In this document: piece after piece, positions 14,427 through 21,803 of the stretch | Numbering within the stretch: position 1 is the first letter of the stretch | Layout of the letters: each line of letters opens with the position of its first letter | Assembly: GCA_002197545.1 (NCBI GenBank) | Contig: NFUO01000546.1 | Coordinates: 1-45,166 of the forward strand | Length of the DNA stretch: 45,166 bases | Source of the DNA: Acidobacteria subdivision 2 bacterium RH1 MAG20 | GTDB lineage: Bacteria > Acidobacteriota > Terriglobia > Terriglobales > Acidobacteriaceae | Direction: 5' to 3' | The notes under the pieces: model-generated | Seen by the model: the letters and a program-made list of their open reading frames with translations, nothing else | Told to the model about the DNA's origin: nothing | The model's database searches: none | Program-made: the position numbers and the translations under genes

Positions 14427-15776
14427 TTAGGGTTTGAGTTTTGTGAAGATGGAGAGTTTGGTGATGTCGTTGTAGATGATGAAGGCGGCGAAGAGGATGA
14501 TGCAGACGAAGGCGACCTGGTAGACGCGTTCCTTGAACTGCTGGTTGACGTCGCGCCGAATGATGCTCTCGATGATGAGAAAGAGGATCATGCCGCCGTC
14601 CAGAATGGGGATGGGCATGAGATTGAGGATGCCCAGATTGATGCTGATGTAGGCCATCAGGCCGACGATGGGTGTCCAGCCTGGCATGTCCATCGCCTGG
14701 TGGACCTGTTGACCGATGCCGATGGGGCCGCTCAGGCTGCGAACGGAGACCTGGCGCGTGAACATGCGCTTAACGACTTCGACGATAAGCAGCGAGCTCT
14801 TTTTGTTGAACTGCCAAGAGGCGACGGCGGCTTTGTCGAGAGGAAGCCGCTCCACTTTGATGGGAGGCAGAAGCGCGCTGAAGCCGAGGCGATAATCTTT
14901 GGTGCCGTCCCCTCTGTCGGCCAGTTGCGGTGTGATCTGTATGGGAATTGTTTGGCCGTTGCGCAGGACACTGAGGGTAACAGGCTTGCCGCCTTGGTCC
15001 TGAAGATAGGCGAGCAGCGAGGGGACGTAGTGGAGAGAAAGACCGTCGATGGTGACGATCTTGTCGCCCGGTTTGAGTCCGGCCTTTTCGGCTGGCATGG
15101 TGGGTTCGAGTGAATCAACCTCGACAGGGATGTCCTGCATGACGGGGAAGAGGCCTAAGTTGTCGAGGGCGAAGTTTTCTGCGCCGCCCTTAGCTTCAAC
15201 GAAGAGCTTGGTATTCGTCCGCTGGCCGTCGTGGACGTAGGAGAATGCGATGGTCTGGTTGAGGTTCAGCAGGGAGCGGATGGCGACCTGGTCCCAGGTG
15301 GGATCTTCGACAGTGTCGTAGTAGACGATGGTGTCGCCGCCGTGGATGCCTGTGTGTGCAGCGGGGGTGTTGGCCGAGACGTAGTCCACGTGGGCAGGCC
15401 CGTTGAGGTAGACCTGAACCTCGTTGTGGACCATGTAGACGCCGGTCATCAGGGCAATGGCGAGGAGGAAGTTGGCGATGGGGCCGGCGAGGGCGATGAG
15501 GACGCGCTGCCAACGGGGATGGTTCTCTAATTCGCCGGGATCATCACTCTTTTCTTCGCCGGGCATCTCGCCTGACATCTTGACGTAGCCGCCGAGGGGA
15601 AGAAGGCTGAGACGATAGTCGGTGTCGCCGCGCTTGAAGCCGAAGAGGCGGGTACCGAAGCCGATGGAGAAGACTTCGACGCGCACCTTGCAGAGCTTGG
15701 CGACGATGAAGTGGCCAAGTTCGTGCACTAGAACCATGATGCCAAGGACGATGGCAAGCTGAATGACTGTCGACAT
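14427..15776 (-). CDS. rseP: RIP metalloprotease RseP (site-2 protease)
   Basis: A 449-residue intramembrane zinc protease. The HELGH zinc-binding motif is at 18-22 in the first helix, and the third ligand lies in NLMPIPILDGG at 385-395 in the penultimate membrane region. Between them is a periplasmic part with PDZ domains; the second has AGLKPGDKIVTIDG at 232-245. In other bacteria RseP cuts anti-sigma factors and remnant signal peptides in the membrane. I start at ATG 15776 (MSTVIQLAIVLG), which places HELGH where the family has it; the open frame upstream adds 29 residues without membrane character and runs into the dxr end. It is the last gene of the uppS-cdsA-dxr-rseP cluster, 38 bases after dxr. 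Confidence 0.93.
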   Translation of the reverse strand: MSTVIQLAIVLGIMVLVHELGHFIVAKLCKVRVEVFSIGFGTRLFGFKRGDTDYRLSLLPLGGYVKMSGEMPGEEKSDDPGELENHPRWQRVLIALAGPIANFLLAIALMTGVYMVHNEVQVYLNGPAHVDYVSANTPAAHTGIHGGDTIVYYDTVEDPTWDQVAIRSLLNLNQTIAFSYVHDGQRTNTKLFVEAKGGAENFALDNLGLFPVMQDIPVEVDSLEPTMPAEKAGLKPGDKIVTIDGLSLHYVPSLLAYLQDQGGKPVTLSVLRNGQTIPIQITPQLADRGDGTKDYRLGFSALLPPIKVERLPLDKAAVASWQFNKKSSLLIVEVVKRMFTRQVSVRSLSGPIGIGQQVHQAMDMPGWTPIVGLMAYISINLGILNLMPIPILDGGMILFLIIESIIRRDVNQQFKERVYQVAFVCIILFAAFIIYNDITKLSIFTKLKP

Positions 15777-15814
15777 GGAAAAGTGGAGACCTCGTTGCTG
15801 ATAGGAAAATTGGG

Positions 15815-17017
15815 CTATCGAAGGACGCCGGTGGACTGCCGGGCGATGACTTCGCGTGCACACTCTCTCGCGGCAAGGTCTGTCTCCAGCACTTGCTGGA
15901 TGGTGGCGGGACGCGGGCCGGAGGTTTCGATCAGCACATCTTCAATTGTACGCGGAATGCCCATAAAAGGGATGGCTTTCGCGGGGTCGGGATCGAGGAA
16001 GGCGGCGACGGCCATCTCGTCGGCGGCGTTGAGGGCGATGGGGGCCTTGCCACCGGCTGCGGCTGCTTCGTAGGCGAGGCGGAGGCAGGGAAAACGGGTG
16101 AGATCGGGCTGCGAGAAATCGAGCTGGCTGAGGGTGGCGAGGTCGAAGGTGAGTGCCTCCTTTTCCGTTACAGCCACGCGCTCGGGGTAGGAGAGGGCAT
16201 AGAGGATGGGGAGGCGCATGTCGGTGATGGAGATCTGAGCGAGGATGCTGCCGTCAACGAATTCTACGAGGGAGTGGACGGTGGACTGGGGATGGATGGT
16301 GACGCGAACCTGCGCGGGAGGCAGGTTGAAGAGACGGCAGGCTTCGATGACCTCGAAGCCTTTGTTCATCATAGTGGCGGAGTCGATGGTGATGCGCTGA
16401 CCCATGACCCAGGTGGGGTGTTTGAGCGCCTGCTGCGGCGTGATGTGGGCGAAGTCTGCGAGCGGCGTATTGCGGAAGGGGCCACCGGAGGCGGTAAGCC
16501 AGATTTGTTTGACCTCGGCGGGGGTGCCTCCGCGCATGGCCTGGTGGACGGCGTTGTGCTCGGAGTCGATGGGGAGCAGGGCTATGTTGTGCTCCTTCGC
16601 GGCGGCGATGATGAGTTCGCCGGCGGCGACGAGGCACTCCTTGTTGGCGAGGCCGATGGTTTTGCCCGCGCAGACGGCGGCGTAGGTGGCTTCGAGTCCG
16701 GCAACACCGACGATGGCGGAGACGACGAAGTCCACCTCGGGCAGCGTGGCGACGTGGATGGTTCCGGCGGTGCCGTGGACGATTTCGATGCCGGTAATGC
16801 CCGCGAGCTTCAATCGGGTTTTGAGATGGGTCGCGAGTTCCTCGGTGGCGATGGAGATGACCTTTGGCTGCCAACGGACGCATTGGTCGAAAGCGGCGTC
16901 AAGGTTCTGACCAGCGGCTAATGAGACGACCTGGTAACGGTCGGGGAAGGACTCGCAGATGGAGAGGGTGCTGTTGCCGATGGAGCCGGTGGAGCCTAAG
17001 ATGGCTAGCTTTTTCAC
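15815..17017 (-). CDS. dxr: 1-deoxy-D-xylulose 5-phosphate reductoisomerase
   Basis: A 400-residue enzyme of the MEP isoprenoid pathway that converts DXP to 2-C-methylerythritol 4-phosphate with NADPH. The NADPH loop GSTGSIG is at 8-14, the metal-binding acids are in IDSEHNA (Asp151, Glu153) and in MNKGFEVIEA (Glu222), and LANKE is near residue 124. I take GTG 17017 as start because VKKLAILGSTGSIG is the normal beginning of the family and 400 residues its normal length. The frame stays open for 41 codons upstream, but those codons overlap the 98-aa coiled-coil gene, which ends at 17043. It is the target of fosmidomycin in other bacteria. It supplies precursors used by uppS and the polyprenyl synthase. 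Confidence 0.95.
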   Translation of the reverse strand: MKKLAILGSTGSIGNSTLSICESFPDRYQVVSLAAGQNLDAAFDQCVRWQPKVISIATEELATHLKTRLKLAGITGIEIVHGTAGTIHVATLPEVDFVVSAIVGVAGLEATYAAVCAGKTIGLANKECLVAAGELIIAAAKEHNIALLPIDSEHNAVHQAMRGGTPAEVKQIWLTASGGPFRNTPLADFAHITPQQALKHPTWVMGQRITIDSATMMNKGFEVIEACRLFNLPPAQVRVTIHPQSTVHSLVEFVDGSILAQISITDMRLPILYALSYPERVAVTEKEALTFDLATLSQLDFSQPDLTRFPCLRLAYEAAAAGGKAPIALNAADEMAVAAFLDPDPAKAIPFMGIPRTIEDVLIETSGPRPATIQQVLETDLAARECAREVIARQSTGVLR

Positions 17018-17042
17018 AGGCTCTATTTTCGCAGATTTATGG

Positions 17043-17339
17043 CTACTGGCGAGGAAGACGGGCTTCGAGAGAGGCGAGGCGTTCGCGGATGTCAATGGCG
17101 AAGTCGAGTTTTTCGGAGAGGCTATGGATGAGTTGCTCACTGCGCTCGTCGCCGCGCTGGATCATACGCTCCAGGTTTTCATGCCGCAGCTTCATCTCTT
17201 CGCGGAAGCTGTCATTGGAGAGTTTCATCTCATTGCGCAAGGAATCAACCGAAACTTTGACAGCTTTCAGCTCCGGCACGAGGAGATCCTGCATCACCTC
17301 ACGGAGCGAATCGACGATGGTTTTTGCGGCTACTGCCAT
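17043..17339 (-). CDS. Small coiled-coil protein (98 aa), unknown function
   Basis: A 98-residue, almost wholly helical and charged protein. Residues about 12-85 carry a heptad-like spacing of Leu, Val, Met and Ile, with repeated versions of a short unit (SVDSLRNEMKLSNDSFREEM, then KLRHENLERM), which suggests a coiled coil. There is no signal peptide or membrane span. I start at ATG 17339; TTG 17348 three codons upstream is possible. It sits in the minus-strand cluster between cdsA (24 bases upstream) and dxr (25 bases downstream), so it is probably co-transcribed with lipid and isoprenoid genes. I do not recognise a family. The coding case rests on fit between the two genes, an open frame and a sensible protein composition. 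Confidence 0.6.
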   Translation of the reverse strand: MAVAAKTIVDSLREVMQDLLVPELKAVKVSVDSLRNEMKLSNDSFREEMKLRHENLERMIQRGDERSEQLIHSLSEKLDFAIDIRERLASLEARLPRQ

Positions 17340-17363
17340 ATTGATCAATATACGACATTCGGT

Positions 17364-18227
17364 TTAGAAGCGGCCCATGCCGAAAGTGTCTTTGAGGATG
17401 AGGGCGAACCAGAGGATGGGGGCGGCGAGGAGGAGGGCGTCGATGCGGTCGAGGATGCCTCCGTGGCCGGGGAGCATGGTGCCTGAGTCTTTGACTCCGG
17501 CTCCTCGCTTGATGGCGGACTCCAGCAGGTCGCCTAGCTGGGCTGCGATGTTGAGGATGGCGGCGAGGATGAGCGATTGCCACATGGGTTCGGAGGTGTG
17601 GAGGACGAGGTTGCCGCGAGCGGTGAGCACGTCGCCGATGTAGATAACGATGGCGGCGGCGATGACGCTGCCGACGATGCTGGCTGCGGAGCCCTCCCAG
17701 GTCTTGCCGGGGCTAAGACGGGGGGCGAGTTTGTGGCGCCCGAAGCGGCGGCCGATGTAGAGCGCTGCAATGTCACCTGCCCAGACGCAGACCATAAGGA
17801 AGACGACCAGTGCGACGCCATCCTCTTTTTTCCAGAGCAGTGGAACCAGCGTGAGTGGATAGGCGATGTAGATGAGGCCGAAGAGGCCCTGTGCCGTGTC
17901 GGGCAGCACCTGAATGAGCGGGGAGCGGAAGCCGTTCCAGGCGAAGAGGACGAGCGTGAGGGCGCTGAGGACGGGAAGCTGCTCTTCGACAGGAAAGTTG
18001 GGGAGCGTGACGACGAAGGCGAGGGCGGTGCCGAGGGCCATCCACCAGAAGGGAATGCGGAGTTTGGCTCCGTGGGTCTCCGCGCCGACGGCGGCTAGCT
18101 GGAGGTATTCATAGGCGGCGAGCTCGGCGACGATGGCCGCGAAGAGGGTGATCATCCAGAGCTGGCCGAAGAAGATGAGGGCAAAGACGGCAAGGATGAG
18201 GACGATGGCAGTGAGGATGCGTTTCAT
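17364..18227 (-). CDS. cdsA: Phosphatidate cytidylyltransferase
   Basis: A 287-residue inner-membrane enzyme that makes CDP-diacylglycerol from phosphatidate and CTP, the branch point of phospholipid synthesis. About seven to eight hydrophobic helices are visible. The family signature, S-x-x-K-R-x4-K-D-x-G...H-G-G-x-x-D-R-x-D, is complete at 237-263, and the SPGKTWEG motif is at 172-179. Length is typical. The start is ATG 18227, 56 bases after the uppS stop; the uppS-cdsA-dxr-rseP order is a classic bacterial envelope cluster. Confidence 0.93.
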   Translation of the reverse strand: MKRILTAIVLILAVFALIFFGQLWMITLFAAIVAELAAYEYLQLAAVGAETHGAKLRIPFWWMALGTALAFVVTLPNFPVEEQLPVLSALTLVLFAWNGFRSPLIQVLPDTAQGLFGLIYIAYPLTLVPLLWKKEDGVALVVFLMVCVWAGDIAALYIGRRFGRHKLAPRLSPGKTWEGSAASIVGSVIAAAIVIYIGDVLTARGNLVLHTSEPMWQSLILAAILNIAAQLGDLLESAIKRGAGVKDSGTMLPGHGGILDRIDALLLAAPILWFALILKDTFGMGRF

Positions 18228-18283
18228 TGGTATTGAAGAGAATACAGCCTTACCCCTGTCTATACGCAGGAGTTGTCGGGAGC

Positions 18284-19213
<930 letters not shown>

Positions 19214-19295
19214 AACAACCTCGCAAAGCTGACGCTAGCACACCGAGGTTGCATGTGCAATGAACGATGCTTAAGGTAGAAGCCCGCGTGGCGGT

Positions 19296-19344
19296 GGAGA
19301 GGTGCCGCAACACCTCTCCCTGAAGGGGAGATGCGATGCGGCAC
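19296..19344 (-). promoter_or_regulatory. Competing stem-loops in the uppS leader
   Basis: Two mutually exclusive folds. Stem A pairs 19296-19304 with 19311-19319 (GGAGAGGTG, perfect nine bases, six-base loop). Stem B pairs 19302-19308 with 19338-19344 (GTGCCGC, seven bases) and encloses a small hairpin, 19116-style CTCCC at 19316-19320 with GGGAG at 19126-style positions 19326-19330. The arms of A and B share bases. The site lies between the XRE gene stop and the uppS start, so it could be a terminator/antiterminator or a dispersed repeat. No T tract follows stem A on the minus strand. Confidence 0.4.
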
Positions 19345-19358
19345 TGAGGGATCTATGG

Positions 19359-19892
19359 TTAGGCGGTGCGGCGGCGTCCGGCGGCTAACTCGCGGACATG
19401 ATTGAGGAAGATGGACCGCTGCAAAGCATCGAGTTGCGAGGTGTAGGCGGCGATCTCGGCGAGGAAGGGGTCGGTCATGAGGACCGCGGTCTCGTCGCGA
19501 TGGCGGTTGGTGGCGTCGCGCAGCAGGGTGGAGATGTCCACCTGGAGGGCGCGCGCGAGGCGGTCGAGCGAGGACAGCGTCGGCATAGCTTTGCCGTTCT
19601 CGATCTTGGAGATATAAGTGCGTGGGACGTTCATGCGCGCGGCCAGTTGACGCTGCGACAGATTGCGCACGTGACGCAGGTCGCGAACGGCGGTGGCTAC
19701 CTGGATGCCGCCTTCTTGCGCGGGTTGTGGGGGGACAAGTGCCAACGGGGCTGGGGCCGGTTCGGGCTCCTCGACCTCGAGGCATTTGTGGCAGCGGCGG
19801 CAAAGTGCATTCGACGTGCGGAACTGCACCAGGCTGCAATGATCACAACGCAGTACCTCACGTTGTTCGACGGGCGCCATCATGGTTGCCAT
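19359..19892 (-). CDS. XRE-family transcriptional regulator with N-terminal zinc ribbon
   Basis: A 177-residue DNA-binding protein. The N-terminus has a likely zinc ribbon, CDHC at 16-19 and CRRC at 31-34. A Pro/Ala-rich linker follows, then a Cro/C1-type helix-turn-helix at about 64-122 (LSQRQLAARMNVPRTYISKIENGKAMPTL split over its helices). The C-terminal 50 residues are helical and may dimerise. I start at ATG 19892 (MATMMAP); the frame stays open much further upstream, but that part is basic, low in conserved character and overlaps the divergent HD gene. ATG 19883 is a second choice. Its target is unknown; it lies 145 bases upstream of uppS in the same direction and could act on itself or on the divergent gene. 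Confidence 0.8.
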   Translation of the reverse strand: MATMMAPVEQREVLRCDHCSLVQFRTSNALCRRCHKCLEVEEPEPAPAPLALVPPQPAQEGGIQVATAVRDLRHVRNLSQRQLAARMNVPRTYISKIENGKAMPTLSSLDRLARALQVDISTLLRDATNRHRDETAVLMTDPFLAEIAAYTSQLDALQRSIFLNHVRELAAGRRRTA

Positions 19893-20075
19893 AGTTGTCT
19901 GTAGCGGGCGGATCCAGAGCAGGGACCGCAGCACACGTCCGATAACGGAATATGTGATGTGCCTAGAGTGACACTGGGTAACTCGATAGTCAAGAGGAAA
20001 CCAGTTGATTATCGGCTGAATGCCTAAAAAAACCGGAAAGGAACCAGGATGGTAACTTGTGCGTGGAGGTGTGAG

Positions 20076-20705
20076 ATGAGTGAGGGATTTACTCGGAAGC
20101 AGGCTTTGGCGGCGTTGCGGGAGTGGACGGCGAGCGAGTCGCTGCGAAAACATGGGTTGGCGGTTTCGATTTGTGTCGAGGCGTATGGCTGGAGAGAGGC
20201 TGCGCGGCTTGGGCTTACGGACGCGGATGCTGCGGATTTTGCGGAGCTTTATGCGTGCGCCGGTTTGCTGCATGACATGGACTATGAGCGGCATCCGACG
20301 GTGGAGGAGCATCCGTTTGTGGGCGTGGCCCATCTGCGGGAGCTTGGATGGCCGGAGGTGGTGCTTCATGCGATTCTGGCCCATGCGGACTACTCGGGCG
20401 TGAAGCCGGAGACGCATCTGGACAAAGCGTTGTTTGCCTGCGATGAGTTGGCTGGGTTTCTGACGGCTTGTGCGTTGGTAAAGCCTTCAAAGTCGGTTCT
20501 TGATGTGGAGGTCGCGGGGGTGAAGAAGAAGATGAAGGACAAGGCGTTTGCCCGTGCGGTGAAGCGGGAGGACATTACGGTTGGGGCGGAGTTGCTGGGG
20601 GTTCCGCTGGAGGAGCATGTCGGGAATTGTTTGCGGGCGATGCAGGAGCGGGCGGGAGAGTTAGGATTGGCGGGAGTTGTCGCGGAAGGTGCGAACGGCG
20701 GTTAG
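20076..20705 (+). CDS. HD-domain metal-dependent hydrolase
   Basis: A 209-residue soluble protein of the HD superfamily. The HD dyad is in LLHDMDYERHP (His66, Asp67), with further candidate metal ligands in EEHP (about 78-80) and AHADYSG (His103). HD proteins hydrolyse nucleotides or related phosphate esters; the substrate here is unknown. I start at ATG 20076 because GGAGG is at 20065-20069 with a six-base spacer; a GTG-rich frame upstream adds nine unlikely residues. Its TAG at 20703-20705 overlaps the stop of the convergent DUF3592-like gene. Confidence 0.8.
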   Translation: MSEGFTRKQALAALREWTASESLRKHGLAVSICVEAYGWREAARLGLTDADAADFAELYACAGLLHDMDYERHPTVEEHPFVGVAHLRELGWPEVVLHAILAHADYSGVKPETHLDKALFACDELAGFLTACALVKPSKSVLDVEVAGVKKKMKDKAFARAVKREDITVGAELLGVPLEEHVGNCLRAMQERAGELGLAGVVAEGANGG

Positions 20706-21061
20706 TGGCAGCCACGCATCATGACGAACCAGATGAGCAAGATGATAATGGAGCCGGTAATTCCGATGATGAAGAGTGGGGTCTTTGTGGTGGGAGTGGA
20801 GGCGGACTTGCTGTTTTGTTGAGGGGCGAGTGGATTGTAGTTGATGGGGAAGGTTTTGCCCTGTTCGAGGTAAGTGGGTGAGGTGAACTCGTCGGTGTAG
20901 GTTTTGCCGTGGGCGTAGTAGGTAAAGGTGATGAGGAAATGCTTGTCGCTGGGGATGCCGAAGGTGAGGGCTTGTCCTGCTCCGAACTCGTATTTGCAGG
21001 CGGTGACTTTGGCCGTGGTTTCGAGCCAGGGCGGCCTGGGGGCTGGCATGCGTTGCTTCAT
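20702..21061 (-). CDS. DUF3592-like membrane protein
   Basis: A 119-residue protein with a beta-rich N-terminal part and one C-terminal transmembrane helix (about residues 94-113). The pattern of a short Trp-containing lead-in, a strand with AKVTACKYEFG, then a YYAHGKTYTDEF segment and a GKTFPINYNPLAPQ segment is that of the DUF3592 family, whose function is unknown. The start is ATG 21061, which overlaps the TGA of pncA (ATGA); the longer open frame upstream is an Arg/Pro-rich shadow inside pncA. Its stop overlaps the stop of the HD gene on the other strand by three bases. Confidence 0.65.
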   Translation of the reverse strand: MKQRMPAPRPPWLETTAKVTACKYEFGAGQALTFGIPSDKHFLITFTYYAHGKTYTDEFTSPTYLEQGKTFPINYNPLAPQQNSKSASTPTTKTPLFIIGITGSIIILLIWFVMMRGCH

Positions 21062-21693
21062 GCGTGGATCTGTCGCGATTGGATGCGTTGGACGCCGGCG
21101 GCGGCGAGGGCGGCGTGGGTCTCGGCGACGGAGTTGGGGAGGTTGACGGGACGGGTGGCGTCTTCGATGACGAGGCACTCAAAGCCGAGGGCGGTGCCGT
21201 CGATGGCGGAGAAGCGGACGCAGAAGTCGTAGGCGAGACCGCAGAGGAAGAGGCGATGGAGGCCGCGCTCGCGGAGATATCCGGCGAGTCCAGTTGACGT
21301 GAAGTGATCGTTTTCGAGGAAGGCGGAGTAGGCGTCGATGTGGCGGCGGAAACCTTTGCGGAGAATGAGTTCGGCTTGCGGGAGATCGAGGGCGGGGTGG
21401 AAATCAGCGCCGGGAGTGTTCTGAAGGCAATGCTCGGGCCAGAGGGTTTGTGGGCCGTAGAGGGCCTGGATGGTTTCGAAGTGTTTTTTGTTTGGGTGGG
21501 TTGAGCTGAAGGAGATGTGCTGGGCGGGGTGCCAGTCTTGGGTGAGGATGATGTGCTCGAATTTTTTGCCGAGGGCGTTGATGAGCGGGACTACTTTGTC
21601 GCCTTCGGCGACGGCGAGGGCGCCACCGGGGCAGAAGTCGTTTTGAACATCGATGACGAGGAGGGCGTCGTCGGATTGTGGCGTGATGGTCAT
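21058..21693 (-). CDS. pncA: Nicotinamidase (isochorismatase-like hydrolase)
   Basis: A 211-residue cytoplasmic amidase that turns nicotinamide into nicotinate for NAD salvage and would also activate pyrazinamide. The catalytic triad is visible as Asp15 (VIDVQNDF), Lys113 (LRKGF) and Cys158 (AYDFCV). The metal site is Asp53-x-His55 (QDWHP) with His88 (WPEHC). Length and motifs match PncA. It starts at ATG 21693 and overlaps the DUF3592-like gene downstream. Confidence 0.93.
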   Translation of the reverse strand: MTITPQSDDALLVIDVQNDFCPGGALAVAEGDKVVPLINALGKKFEHIILTQDWHPAQHISFSSTHPNKKHFETIQALYGPQTLWPEHCLQNTPGADFHPALDLPQAELILRKGFRRHIDAYSAFLENDHFTSTGLAGYLRERGLHRLFLCGLAYDFCVRFSAIDGTALGFECLVIEDATRPVNLPNSVAETHAALAAAGVQRIQSRQIHA

Positions 21694-21803
21694 GTCTCAT
21701 TTAATCGTACTGCTTTCCTGTTCTGCGCTGGAAACGTATCTGTTCTGATTCCGTCGATAGGAGAATGACGCTGAGGCCGGTCTGCACAGACTAGAGTAAG
21801 TAT

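Noticed and set aside
14388..15113. 241-codon plus-strand frame
   Set aside because: It is antisense to rseP, whose zinc and PDZ motifs are clear; the frame is a by-product of high GC and has no ribosome site or family pattern.
15893..16921. 342-codon plus-strand frame
   Set aside because: Antisense to dxr and very Gly/Asp/Val-rich, as expected from the complement of a GC-rich gene.
19893..20417. N-terminal extension of the XRE regulator frame
   Set aside because: The extra 175 codons are basic and lack pattern, and they overlap the well-supported HD gene on the other strand.
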